From the NCBI GenBank assembly GCA_030062745.1, contig CP099849.1, positions 14,234,144 through 14,298,143 on the forward strand: a stretch of 64,000 nt of DNA. Reading direction: 5' to 3'. Of the stretch, positions 1 through 11,224 are shown piece by piece; the stretch's first letter is position 1, and each line of letters starts with the position of its first letter. Under the pieces are notes generated by a model. That model was given only the letters and a program-made list of their open reading frames with translations, searched no databases and was not told where the DNA came from. The position numbers and the translations under genes were made by a program. The stretch comes from Capitulum mitella. Taxonomy: Eukaryota > Arthropoda > Thecostraca > Pollicipedomorpha > Pollicipedidae.

Positions 1-515
1 GTCTCTCGATGGCTTTAGGTCTACATATTTCACCTTTTCCCTTTTTTGCCTACCGCTCTTAGAGCAGTCTGGCGATAGTTTCGGTTTTTACAAGAGTAAT
101 TGCCTAACCTCGGCGGATCCCTTTAAAACATTTCGGGAGTCCTGGGACTCGCAGGACCCCCCTGGCTGCGCTCCCGAATTCAGCTTCGGTGTCTACTTCA
201 ACAGCTTGCCTGTTGAAGCATGCGCATGGCAACTGATATCACGCCCATAGACGCTTACAGACTTCAAAAACAAGTTAACAGCACCAGCAGTGCCCGAGCG
301 ATACAGCTTACCAACATTTTCTGCCAACTGACCATCGTAGGTGTGAGGGGATCGTAAGTGCGCCAGTTGCCATGCGGTCGGTGGAGCCAGTACAGCCAGC
401 CTGATAGATAATGGGCGTCCAGGTCGACGTCACGGGCGCCGACCACTTGTGTTCCAGTGGTGGCAGAATTACAGTGTAAAGCGGGTAGCATGTGCATTCC
501 CACGCTTACGACCGT
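1..515. other. Unassigned non-coding stretch
   Basis: I see no convincing gene, repeat or RNA here. The open frames are short, lack known motifs and look random. The stretch ends at the TTAA target site of the family A element that follows. Confidence 0.4.
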
Positions 516-519
516 TTAA

Positions 520-1724
520 CCCGCCCCCGACTGGGGGGTGGTTGGCGGCCCCCCCCCTGGGGTTTTTCTACGATTGCGAGAGAACAAACACAGCGCCATG
601 AAACTTCGTGTGCATTTTGCTTGATCATTTTTACACCTGTGGCAAAGTTTTGACCTCAAGTCAAGTCAGGTGTCTGACCTAGGCCAGGTCAAACGGGCCT
701 ATGTCTAAACAAGTTAAACGCCCTGTTTTTTTTTCGGAAAACACGACATTACAATAATACTTTCAGAGATTAGTGATCTTGACAGATGCAACAAATCTAG
801 TATTTTAAATTTTTCGGAATTTTCCGGGTCATTTACCTAAAGTCAGACCCATTTTTAAAACACGTAGTGGTTTCTCGGAAGTTTGTGGAATTTTCCATAA
901 CATTTTCAGTGTGGAGTGAAGCAGACATCTAGCTGCCGTCATTGGGCAAAGTATCAATAACTTCCAGCCATTGACCTGAGGTCACGTCACGAATAACTGT
1001 TGTGAGCCAAAATGTACCACTGTCAAAATCAGCGATGAATTACTCAGAATGGGTAGAAAATGGCGAAATTGGCTTGTACGGGCGTAAGTAATACCAAGAA
1101 CCTCAAAAACTTTAAAAAAATTTCATATTTTGGAAACAAACAGGCTCTCGCGAATAAAGTTGCGCCAGTTGTGTAGATTGGTAACTTATGGACTTCTCCA
1201 AAATTTAAGGATGAGAAACCATCACGAGAACCACCAAGATAAAAAAATTGCATGGATAGGCCCATGTTGCAAAAATAAAAGAACGCTAAAATTAGTTCCC
1301 GTTAATTTGTTAATGCGTACGGCCGCGGCGTTCGCCGACAACCGGCGTGAAAATTGCCGAATCTTCAACTCAACGTTTCGGCGTATATCCTGAACAAATC
1401 CGAGAAATTAAACATGTATTGGCATCTGCGGACCTTTACTTGTGCGTTGGTGCCCTTACCTCTGCGCTATTAGTCACAGCCCTTGAGATTCAGGCCGTTC
1501 CTCTGTCTCATGCAGTCGTCTGAGAAAACATATATAGGGCGTGAATTGCTTACATATTATCTAAAACTAAAAATGAGACCAGTTACGAGCTCTCCTCGTC
1601 ACAAGCTTTCCAGCGATGTGCTTATTTCTATCGTGCGACCAAGCATTCGTGATTTAGAGGGGGTGGCCGGTCAACCGCCCCCTCAGACGGGCGTGACCGT
1701 CGCCGACCGACGGTCGTGCGCAGG
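520..1724 (+). mobile_element. Family A non-coding transposon (MITE), copy 1
   Basis: A 1.2 kb element flanked by TTAA at 516-519 and 1725-1728. The left end starts CCCGCCCCCGACTG. The right end, read in reverse complement, is CCTGCGCACGACCG, so the ends form an imperfect inverted repeat of about 14 bp. Inside each end is a G-run/C-run palindrome around GGTTGGC or GGTCAACC. Three other copies in the window (12984, 33783, 50829) align along the whole length. There is no transposase frame, so it would need an enzyme supplied in trans. The TTAA target and CCC-start suggest a piggyBac-type or Kolobok-type helper; that is inference. Confidence 0.85.
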
Positions 1725-1728
1725 TTAA

Positions 1729-2640
1729 CAGTTCGCGTGTTGTAATGATCTCTATGCTATTCTGCAATGATAAATTCTTGAAGAAATGGTTTATATTGGG
1801 CCAGTGCAACGTGGCGATGACAACAGTTGTGCGATGGTGTACAACACTGGACAACCAAAGGTTTGCGGCCAACAGCTAATATTCGCAGTCAGCTGCTGCG
1901 CTCAGGTTGACTGCTAAAACGACTGATCTGAATGCCAGTACTACTCGCAAACCATCACATCTAAGGCGTTGTCTAAAGGAAAAGAAATTCAGAACGGAAT
2001 TAGCATTGTAATAATTTTGAAAAGTCCCGCCGGTTGCGTATGGTGCGCCATCCCCTCAACAGCCAAGGCCTGCGCTGTTCCGGCGGAAATGCGTCCGAGG
2101 TGGCGGCGGTCTGCAGTGCGCAGCCTGTCAGCGCAGTGGGCAGCGTCAGCAGGTAAGCCGAGTTCGGCCGCTCTGCCGGCGCAGCCATCACGTGCCGGTC
2201 GACTGATCAAAATGGCTAGGCGACGGTGCCGGCTCGGGATGGACACGTGATCTAATTCCGCTCCCAGACGGGGTCGGGGGTGACTCGATCACGGGCGCCC
2301 GGCGACCGCCCCGGCCGCCGGCCGTCGGAGCCCATTGCCAGTTTGGACTTGTTAACAGTCCGAGGTCACCCTGCATTGTCAGGAGTTGCTGTTGCTGTGT
2401 AGAGTGTATTCGGCAGCAGCCACGCGCCGTTACCGACCGAGTGTCGTAGGTCACAGGCACCCTGGAGTACAGACCGGGTCTCAAACTTCACTCTACCAAC
2501 GCACACCGGATCGTTACCGACAAGGCTGGGCGAGTGATTCCCCAAAAGTAATTAAATACGAGATAAAATATCTTGACCAGTTGACTCCCAAATTACCAAA
2601 TTAAATAACTTGGTCTCAAGGTTATGTATATATGCATATT
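1729..2640. other. Unassigned non-coding stretch
   Basis: Non-coding DNA between family A copy 1 and the CA/TA tract. A GC-rich patch at about 2030-2340 has overlapping short open frames on both strands, which is expected from base composition. No domain or motif is recognisable. Confidence 0.35.

Positions 2641-2719
<79 letters not shown>
2641..2719. repeat. (CA)n-(TA)n microsatellite
   Basis: A compound dinucleotide tract: a short CA run that passes into about 30 TA units. Confidence 0.97.
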
Positions 2720-2721
<2 letters not shown>

Positions 2722-4019
2722 TTTTTGTGACACCACAAAAGGAGCTAAATTACATCTTATGAAGGACTTCAGTACGTCTCAACATTTTTCTTTGTTCCGA
2801 TTCAAATTCATGTGAAATGAAACCAAAACTCGGTTGAAGCATTTTGTTATTTCCAATAACATCTTTAGGCATAAGTGTACAACCAAAATTAAATCAGGTT
2901 CGAATCGCTTCAGTCTTTCATATTTCGTTGTGAGTAGTTGACATGAAGATATGGTTACATTTTTCAAGCAATGACACGCTGATAAAGCAGCAGATTATCA
3001 TTCAGAGAACAGGTGTTAAGTACAGTGAAATCCGCATGCGTACATATTCGCTCAAAACAAAGGTTACAAGTGAATGCTCACTTCCCACTGTCTCTATACG
3101 TTGCAGTCTCGCTCCTAAAGGCCAGCTGTCTTATGCCGACAGAGACAGAACAAAGGTTTATCTGTCGGTTGATGGGCGAGTACATATTTACTGGTGGCTG
3201 AAATTGATAACTGAATGCAGGCAAGTGAAGAGAAGTCCCTAAAACATGCTCCGAATGGCCGTTTCAGATAGCAGAGGAAACTGAGAAGTTTGGTGCCGTG
3301 AACTGATTTGAGCAATGCATATGGCAGATCTGTCTTCATACACCGATATGGTTGAATTAAAGTTCTTCATGGCCCAACAATGCCTGGCCCATCATCACAT
3401 CAAGAACAACAGTAACAATAGCATACCGAGGAAAAGGCACGAATGGATCTTCGCTGATCCAGGCAACGTTCACTCTGCTGTATAATCGGCCAGTCCATCG
3501 AAGGGGCGCAATCACAACATGACACCAAACGCCTATACAATGAAACGAATGGATTGGACAAATACACGCGTTGTCCAAACATTGGCGCTAAATAGACACT
3601 TCGCACACCACGCACCCATTTGTTATTACCGCGAGATGGTAACCCGATTCGATTCTATTCGACCCGAGCTGGGGTCGGCGTACAGGGCTGCCGAATTGCG
3701 CCAGCCGACTTATATCCGAAATGTGCGGCCGGTCGACCCGGGGACAGGTCGGCTACCAGGGCCTCCAGGCCGCCAGCTGAATTGCTCCCGAAGGGCGTAG
3801 TCGGTTAAATAGCATTGTCTCAACCCCCGCCCCCTTGTTGCCGTGCTTCTATGTTGTTACTGAGCAGGATTGTGTGAGCTTTCAAAAAAGGAAAAGCAAT
3901 GCAACATCAGGGTCCCAAAGGACGACCCATAGCTGCAAAGACGGTAATCTTGTGTAATGTATCTACTCAGTACTCAGCTTTTCTTAATACTCAATTTTTT
4001 TTAATACTCAATGTTCCGT
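2720..4019. other. Unassigned non-coding stretch
   Basis: No gene or known repeat recognised. Open frames are at most 99 codons, without motifs, and overlap on both strands. Confidence 0.35.
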
Positions 4020-5320
4020 TAGCTTGGTGGAAACCAAATCGACATCTGAAGCACTTATAGTCGTGAAACCAACTCTTTTAGTGGTAAATTTAAACAGAAA
4101 CGTGTCAATATTCATGTTCATTAAAAAAAAAAACAATATCAGGCTCCCGACGCGGGATCCATGATTTGAAGACGGTAGGATATTTGTGCGAAGAATAGCC
4201 ATTTTCAGGCTACATGGCAGGTAATCAATGGATGTCAGAAGTGCTTAAAGCCAAGAAACCACGTTTTGTTATTCATGAATATGATTGCAAACGAGCCACT
4301 ATCCGCGCTTATACGAGCATTTGGAAAGCTGCCAGATTTCAATCCGGCCAGGTTGGCCGGATTGACCAGCTTTAAAATAATTGCTGATTTAAACTACAGT
4401 TGGTTCTGGAAAGGCGTATTTTAACATCCTGGGACAGAATAAATGGATTGCAGTGCAAACAAGCTTGAAATAAAAGTGGGGGAAACCTTGACTTTCTGGA
4501 CTACATGCCAGACGTAGCAATTTCCTCGCCTGTTGTGAGGTTTATTTGGTAGCTTCTGGCCAGCCTGGCCGCGTCTCGCCAGTGCGGCCGCTGACCAAAT
4601 CCAGTGGTTCATAAAGGCTATGTACCTTGACAAGGCTGAAAGGCCTTACAACGAAGGCGCTGATTGGTCGAAGACTGATAAGCTGGAAGCGCAGGAAGAG
4701 GAGGCGAGGGAGCGGAAAATTCCTTCACTCGTTGTGCCCGTGGTCCTTGTTTACAATCGTAGCGTCCATGTTTGAAGCGATTTGTGATTTTCAAAACCTA
4801 AAGAAGGTAAATGGGTTGGTATACAGATTTAGTTAGCTGTAATTTCATGCAAATCAGCAAAGGTCATAGTGGTGTTTAAATTGCCAATGTCCAACAACAA
4901 GTGAAGGGAAAGTGAGGGAAACCCAGAACCTCGCGGATGCTTAAAGCTGGCCAGAAAGGTGCACCCTGGCCAATCTGGCAACTTTTCAAATGCCCGTATA
5001 AACGCGCCTACTGTTGATGCTCAGCTCAAGAAAAAACCAATACCAGCGTTACGATGCATGATGACGGTTTCGTAGACGGCAGTATATTTGTGCAAAGAAC
5101 AATTAATTTTTCGGCGCGCATGACAGGAAATACCTGAATGGATGTCTGAAGCGCTTAAAGCCGAAAAACCACCTTTTTATTGATTAATATAAACGCAAAC
5201 GTGTCAATGTTTATGTTCATTTCGAAGAACCATCAGATATCAGAGTCCTGAAGCGTGATCCATGGTATGGAAAAATGACAGTATGTCTATAAACAGCCAT
5301 TTTATCGACACACATGGTTA
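4020..5320. repeat. About 200-bp tandem repeat, interrupted by an insertion
   Basis: A unit of about 200 bp recurs at 4040-4245, 4245-4313 (partial) and 5009-5300. Shared landmarks are GCTTAAAGCC near each start, CGTGTCAAT..TATGTTCATT in the middle, and GATCCATG followed by a TATTTGTGC(A/G)AAGAA stretch. The array is split by the terminal-inverted-repeat element at 4314-5006. Units differ at many sites, so the array is old. Confidence 0.65.
4314..5006. mobile_element. 0.7 kb element with terminal inverted repeats (MITE-like)
   Basis: The left end reads CGCGCTTATACGAGCATTTG and continues AAAGCTGCCAGATT. The right end in reverse complement reads GGCGCGTTTATACGGGCATT, then GAAAAGTTGCCAGATT. The inverted repeats run about 45 bp and include a second paired block built on CCGGCCAGG / GGCCAG and AGCTTTAA. 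It sits inside the 200-bp tandem repeat, which supplies the empty-site comparison. No transposase is encoded. I could not fix a target duplication with confidence, so the superfamily is open. Confidence 0.7.
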
Positions 5321-5639
5321 TATATTAATGCTCAAGTCACGAAAAACAGTCGCCTATTACTTTCCCCCTACGAAAAGTTGGTTTTTCTTTGCACGGTTGC
5401 ATCTGTGTTAACGAGTGCTTTCATTTGATACGATGTATATGAACTCGGCATATACGTGTCTTTTTTTACCTACAAAAGGTGTTTTCGAAGTTGCTTAGGG
5501 GATTTCGACCCCCTAGATTTCCATGGCCTATAGGGTTTTTCAGCCAGATTCATGGGCTGATGTCGATGGCTGAATGTGCCAGTTTTGGACAAAATGCTTT
5601 GCAGTAACGATTCCAGTAACCTCCCTGCCGACCTATAAG

Positions 5640-6377
5640 AGGCACCTGCCAGGTCGGCCGGAACGTCTTTACAGGCGAGCACGGGCCTCCTATGCACTTC
5701 AGCGGTATACACTCAGCCTCTTTGGCCTCCTATACACTTCATACCCTTTACAAACCGATAGTAATTTTAGCCACATGGCGCCCCACTGATTCCGAGGGCC
5801 AGGCGCGGATCCAAAGGGGGTGCAATTGGGGCGATCACCCCTTCCCCCTGAGGCCTGAGAAGGGCCCCTGTCAGACTTAAAAGGGACCCTTATGAGCTTC
5901 ACAGGATCTCTATAAGAACCTGACGGGCTCTCGATGCAGTTAGGGAGGCCTCCTGGAGGGTTAGATGACCTCTGAGACGCATAGAGGGCCCCTGAAGCTC
6001 CCAAAGGGCTCCTGAGAACACAACAGGACCCCAACCCGGCAGGGTGACCCTGACACCGCCAAATGGCTCATGGGGCCCCTGAGACGGCCAAGATCAGGAC
6101 TGAGTTCCTAGGGGGCTTCTGGGGGTGAAAAACTGAAGGTTCTTCATGTAGTTTGAGAGCCTCCGGGAGGGTTAGTGAAACCCCAACACGGTAAGATGGC
6201 CCCTAAGATGGAAAAAAGGGCACTTGGAACTTTTCAAGGGGCCCTGGGACCGCAAGGGACCCCAGCATGGCAAAGGGTCCATGAGATCGCTAAAACTGCC
6301 AGACAAGCACCTGGGACGGAAAGAACTTAGGAAGGAGCCTAGCACAACATAAGGAGGTCCTGGTCAGCTGGAGGGGT
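5640..6377. repeat. Degenerate GC-rich short repeats (GGGCCCCTGAGAC type)
   Basis: A long run of loosely repeated 25-35 bp units built on GG(G/A)CCCCTGAGAC and CCTCC/GGAGG words. Similar wording occurs inside the two family C copies (about 42000-42260 and 44640-44880), so this is probably a diverged family C relative. Several short open frames cross it but none has protein-like composition. Confidence 0.55.
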
Positions 6378-6960
6378 CCCTGAAGGGGGATTCGTCGATG
6401 ACCTCAACCTCGAAAGGAGCCACAACTGGCCTTTTTGAAACCTTGGGGGTTCTTCATGCTGTCAGGGCCCCCCGGGAAAGTCAGGTGGTTTCTGAGATGG
6501 TAGCATGGGCCCGTACACCGCAGATGACCCCTGAGACCGCCGAAAAGGTCGCAAGGCACTGTGAGGCAAGGACGATAGGAGGGCCTCTGAGACGGTATTT
6601 AGGTTTTATGTGGGCGCTGGACGGCCAGACAGTCCCCGAATGTGACAAGCGGGCTCCTGGCACGGGCGAGGCTCTCCTAAGACTGCCAATGAGGCCCCGA
6701 AAGCATCCAGCGCCCACATAAAACCTAAATACCGTTTCAGAGGCCCTCCTATCGTCCTTGCCTCACAGTGCCCTGCGGCATTTTCGGCGGTCTCAGGGGA
6801 TCATCTGCGGTGTACGGGCCCGTCCTACCATCTCAGAAACCACCTGACTTTCCCGGGGGGCCCTGACAGCATGAAGAACCCCCAAGGTTTCAAAAAGGCC
6901 AGTGTAGCCCATTTGTGGCTCCTCTCGAGGTTGAGGTCATCGACGAATCCCCCTTCAGGG
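6378..6960. repeat. Large foldback (inverted repeat) with 86-bp loop
   Basis: The left arm at 6378-6620 and the right arm at 6707-6960 are near-perfect reverse complements of about 245 bp. The left arm starts CCCTGAAGGGGGATTCG and the right arm ends CGAATCCCCCTTCAGGG. A few substitutions and one short insertion (around 6904-6916) separate them. The 86-base spacer at 6621-6706 is unique. A transcript through it would fold into a long hairpin. It lies at the end of the degenerate GGGCCCC repeat field and abuts a family B fragment. Confidence 0.92.
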
Positions 6961-7114
6961 AAAAAAGAACTTTGAAATTTTGTCACGGCACGTAGAAAGA
7001 ATAGCTAGGAAAAGTGACCACGTTTCGTGAAGCTGCGTTAAAAAGCCTGGAATTGGCAAGCAAAAAACCCGAGGGGGGGCGGATTCAGCCCCCCCCCTGC
7101 CGGGAATAGGGTTA
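6961..7114 (-). mobile_element. Family B fragment (left end, antisense)
   Basis: About 150 bp match the left end of family B in reverse: the TTTTGTCACGGCACGTAGAAAG block, the AAACCCGAGGGGGG block, and the terminus CCGGGAATAGGG followed by TTAA. It is truncated at the foldback edge. Confidence 0.85.
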
Positions 7115-7117
7115 AGC

Positions 7118-8427
7118 CGCCTCCAATGGGGTTCCAAAAGTGACGGAGGGCCATCCACTTCCTGGGGTTCAAAGGCCACCTATGCAGGTGAAAATACAAT
7201 AACCCTATCTCTTTTCAGAACCCTTCAACTCTGAAACCGTTCTCCACGGAGCCCTGTTCCTATAAGATACTCTACGATTTGGCCCTGCGCGCCTTCTTGC
7301 CCTGGCCAGTGGACCCGCGTGGTCTCACGCCCAGTGCTGGTGTGACCGGGCGGACTCTGCGCCGCCGCGCTGCTCTGACAGGAGCCGCAGCCCCCGGCGC
7401 CGGACCGGACTCCGCGCCGCACGGCCAAAGGTCGGCTGGCCCGCACGCACCGGCCGCAGGCGACGCACGCCCCACAGGTCAGGCGCGCCTGTTCCGCCGA
7501 CGGCCAGGACAGTTCTGCCGCAGGCGTGCTCCTCAAACGTCACCGCTCGCAGCCACCGACATGAGCGCCCTTAATGTCTGCCGGTGGCAGAGGGTCGACG
7601 CTTTCAGCCAATCCCACTTGCCGCGTCGATACGAGACCCGAAAAAAAGCATGTCGCACTGAGATCAGAGCAGCCCGGCATCTTGACAACAGCGCCATCGT
7701 GCGCCTGTCACACGCCGACCAAACGACTGGACTTGTTGAGAAACAGCGGCGCAGAATCAGAGCCGAAAACCTACAGAGAGAGAACAAGAAACGTTCCCTC
7801 TACAGCAGTGCTGATTTAACGTATCTTCTGCGTGTGTATCCAGGACTTTTGCTCTGTTTGAAAAAAGAAACATCGTCGCGCCATAGCACAAGCGGTCAAT
7901 GCCAAAAAGCGTAAGGAGAGCTCCTACGTGCTCGATGTGGCAGTGGTCATTTGATTCGAAGACACCATCCCAACCAAGCAAAAAATGCTAATCGATAAGC
8001 CGTATATTACAAAGGGATGCTCCGAGGCACTGGACACCTGATGAAATAATTGATTAGTCATGTTTTCCACGACTTCGTGCATATGATGACACATGCCACT
8101 TACAAAACAATTCTGCGTCATGAAAAAAAAATAAAAATCTGCATCTCTGTCTCACCAACACACCAACTGGATGGAAGCCGCAAACGTCAATAACTTTGAC
8201 TCACTCTTTCCGTTTCCTCACCATGCTCCTGGGCCACGAGATCGTCTTAAACACAATGTGGTTAACTTCGTTTGCGGCCTTTGCTACGCAAGCGCACAAC
8301 CTCGCCGAGCGTGATCACAACCCCGCGCACGAGTGCACGGCAATAATCCCAGGAGGCGGAGTACCGCTGCACAGCCGGCCACATGACGGAGCAGCCGGCG
8401 CGTCCACCGCTGTGCCGGCCAGCCGAG
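7118..8427. other. GC-rich stretch with one unassigned 211-codon frame
   Basis: CpG-rich at 7250-7570, then ordinary. A plus-strand frame at 7279-7914 could encode 211 residues rich in Arg, Ala and Pro, but it has no domain I recognise and overlaps frames of similar size on the minus strand. I see no clear splice pattern supporting it. The stretch lies downstream of GEN1 and may contain its 3' UTR and end signals. I found no AATAAA for the minus strand just below 8428. Confidence 0.3.
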
Positions 8428-8870
8428 CTAGGTCCTCTGCGCCAGCCGCCGGTACAGCGGCACGTACTCCGCCTCTGCCTCGCTACCCGAGCCGGCGTCA
8501 GCCCCACTGTCAGCGCGCGGCCCGGAGTCGGAGCCGGCGTCAGTGGCGGCGGCGACGGCCCCGACCGGCCGCCAGACGTCGCCCTCGTCATCGCTGACGA
8601 CCACCACCGCCCGCTCCGAGATGTGCGTTCGCGTGATGGCGTCGATAATGGCCGAGAGGTCGGCTACACTGCCATCCGTCTCCGCGTCCGAGTCGGCTCC
8701 GCTCAACAGAGGCGACAGAGGCGACAGAGGCAGAGGCGAGGCGCTGGACGCCGTTCCGGGCGAGGCAGCAGTGCCGCGCCCGAACGACGCAGACAGTCGC
8801 CCCGAGTCGCGCCCCGCGGACCCAGCGGCAGCGCCGGCCTCAGCGATGATGGCAGGATCTGAAGCGGACG
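8428..8870 (-). CDS. GEN1: GEN1 exon 2, acidic C-terminal tail
   Basis: This exon follows an acceptor (CTCCCCTGCACAG) at 8871-8873 and is open for 146 codons to a TGA at 8428. Its first two bases complete the codon left by the GEN1 exon 1 donor, giving an 832-bp intron and a protein of about 654 residues, shorter than human GEN1 (908) and close to Drosophila Gen (726). The product is Ser/Pro/Ala-rich, then acidic (SGADSDAETDGS, VVVVSDDEGDVW, AEAEYVPLYRR), with no domain. Long, poorly conserved tails are usual in the family. If intron retention occurred, exon 1 would instead end 36 codons later at 9593. The link to GEN1 rests on strand, order, phase and distance. Confidence 0.72.
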
Positions 8871-9702
8871 CTGTGCAGGGGAGCAGTGTCGTTCACGCGT
8901 GCCGAGTAGGACAGACAAAGACTGTACCATGCAAGCAAGTCCGGTGGCAGGGTTAACTGAATACAGCTAAACGTAAAAAAACACGAGCACGCACGCAGCA
9001 ACGCGGAAAACGGCTAAAAAGACTAAAATACAAACAACTAGCTCCAGAAAGTCTCATACAACTGTCGGTGTTAGCATTACAGGTAAATCCTGGCCACTCC
9101 CCCTCGTTAGAAGCCATTCACTGCAGTTAAAATCGAGAAAACTGGCAATGGTTTGCACTGTCACACAATGACCTTAGATTTCTTAGTGACCTTAGTCGCG
9201 TCTGCTGCGTATCAGCGCTGGAAACCAGAGCGTGACGCTAATGAGATGGTCGCTGGCACAACTTTTGTGAGAGTGGAAATACCCAAAATATATCGCAACT
9301 AAAAAGCTGGGGCCGACAGCTGGGAAGATAGTTTCCAACGGGGACAGTGATTCCAATAAACGAACCAGATTCGAGGTCCAGAAGGAGCGGTAACGGCGGA
9401 GACTGTTGTTCATAGGTACCAAGGACATGCAGAATACAAGCTGTAAATAGGATCGCTGAAAAACAGTGGTTTGGAGCCGCAGGGACTATGCGATGGAGGG
9501 TTTGTTGCCCACCCAAACTAACAATGTAACAAAATACCGTCATGCACACGCGTGGAAAGTCGAGGAGGCTGTGCTCTGGACCGGGCCCCTAGTCACCGAG
9601 CGTGGGAGGACTGAGAGGGCCCTGCCGGAGAGGACGGACAGCTGACGCGGCCCTGTTTCTCAGGGCTGCTGCCCGGGACCGACAGGAGGCCGGGGAGCTC
9701 AC
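8871..9702 (-). other. GEN1 intron
   Basis: Predicted 832-bp intron with GT at 9702-9701 and AG at 8872-8871. The stretch 8930-9590 has average composition and only short motif-free frames. The first 110 bases, next to exon 1, are an in-frame coding extension that is used only if the intron is kept. Confidence 0.6.
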
Positions 9703-11224
9703 CTGACGCACCGCCCGGCCCGGCGGCCGGCGCTGGCGCCGACTCCGGCGGAGGCGTATTGGCCGCCCGCTTCGACCCCACCCCACGGCGGCCAGTGGTC
9801 TTCCTCGTCGGGAAGAAGTCGGTGATGTGCCGGCTCTGGTTGTCGCCGTCTCCAGTCGTCTTCCGCGGCCTTCTCGAGGCGGGCTTCTTCTGCTTCTTGG
9901 TCTGGAGGTAGGCGTCGACCAGTTGCGGGTGCGCCTTCTCCAAGAGCGGCCGCGGCTCGTGGGTGGACAACTGGCGGCCTTCCGGACTCTGCCAGCTCAT
10001 CAGGTAACAGTCGACGTGGTGGTGCCGGGAGGCGCGCTGCACGGCCAGCGGCCGCAGCAGCGCCACCTCGTCCGGCTGGCCGTAACGCAGCTGCCAGCGG
10101 GCCAGCAGCGGCGCCAACAGCTCCCAGCTCTGCTCCGACGACCAGCCCAGCTCCCGGCCGGCCTCGACGGTGAACGCTGCCGGGTCAGGCCGCCGCCAGA
10201 CGAGCGGCGCGGCGGCCGGCAGCGGCTCCGACCGTTCCAGCTCAGCCAGCGCCGCTGCAGCGTCGCGCTCGAAGTCGGGCGCGCGGCGGGCGCAGTCGCG
10301 GGCGCGCAGTTCGGCGGCGTGTTCGTCGGTCAGCCGCCGCTGACGGTGCCAGTCGCAGGCGCACACGGCGCCCTGCTGGCGCCGGCAGCCGGCCGCGTCG
10401 CCGCACGTCGGACAGCCGGAGCGCTGATGACGCAGCTCGGTGCCCGGGTGGCCGCAGGCAGCGCAGTGGCTCGCCATGCGGCCCAGCTCGCCGGCGGCGC
10501 GCATCTGACTGAGCTCGGGCTCGCGCAGCCAGCGGGCCAACTCGGCCAGCAAAGGCCGGCCGGCCAGGCGACGCACCAGCTCGCGCGCAGTCTGCGCGCC
10601 TACGCCCGGCAAGCCTTCAGGCAGGAAATCGCAGCCGAGCAGCAGCGCCAGCTCGCGCAGCTGGCGCTGGTCAAGACCGAGCTCGGTCTCGACCTGCCGC
10701 AGGCTGTAGCGCGTCAGCTGGCCACCCGTGCGGCCGGCGCTCAGCTGGCGGTAGAGGGTGCGCGCGCCGTACAGTGCCGCGTCCACGTCGTCGGTGACGA
10801 CGCCGTCCACCAGCCCGGCCGCGTCTAGTCGCGCGCAGAGCGCCTCCGCCTCGGCGTCGGCGGTCAGGTGAGGCACTCCGAGCGTGTCCAGGAGGCGGGC
10901 GCAGCGCTGGAGCCGGCCGCGCAGCTGCTGACGCCCGGTGCTGGCCGGCTGGTGGCCCTGGCGGCGCGCCATCTCGGCCCGCTTCAACTCGGGCGCCGCG
11001 CCGTCCAGCACGAACACCGGCAGCGTGTGCTGCAGCAGCAGCGCCGACGTGCGGTACGCCAGGTTCCGCAGGTACGGCCGGCTGACGGCGTGCGACAGCG
11101 CCGATGTCTCCGCCTCCACCACCCAGCCGCTGAGGTCGACGGCCACCGAGCGTTCGGCGATCTCCGACAGAGGGCAGCTCACACCCACTGGGTCCAGGAT
11201 GGTCCACAGGCCCTTCACACCCAT
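9703..11224 (-). CDS. GEN1: GEN1/Gen Holliday-junction resolvase, exon 1
   Basis: Structure-selective nuclease of the XPG/Rad2 family that cuts four-way DNA junctions and 5' flaps during recombination repair. The exon gives 507 codons plus one base. The N-terminus MGVKGLW is the family start: the free glycine after Met sits in the active site, which fixes the start codon. Acidic residues line up with the catalytic set: D30, D74, E125, E127, D146, D148 and D199. Helix-two-turn-helix wording GCDFLPEGLPGVG is at about 197-209. A CxxC...CxxC knuckle follows (CAACGHPG ... GCPTCG), as in animal GEN1. A chromodomain-like region at about 385-450 ends in a HPQLVDAYLQTK segment typical of GEN1. The frame runs on to a TGA at 9593, but a TCAG|GTGAG donor at 9703/9702 leaves phase 1, which matches the acceptor of the second exon. 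The identity is firm; the C-terminal splice is inferred. Confidence 0.93.

Noticed and set aside
7279-7914. Plus-strand frame of 211 codons
   Set aside because: Arg/Ala/Pro-rich without a domain, overlapped by similar frames on the other strand in CpG-rich DNA; kept only as an unassigned note.
9827-10828. Plus-strand open frame of 333 codons opposite GEN1
   Set aside because: It is antisense to the conserved GEN1 nuclease domain and composed of Gln/Arg/Ala/Leu shadow sequence.
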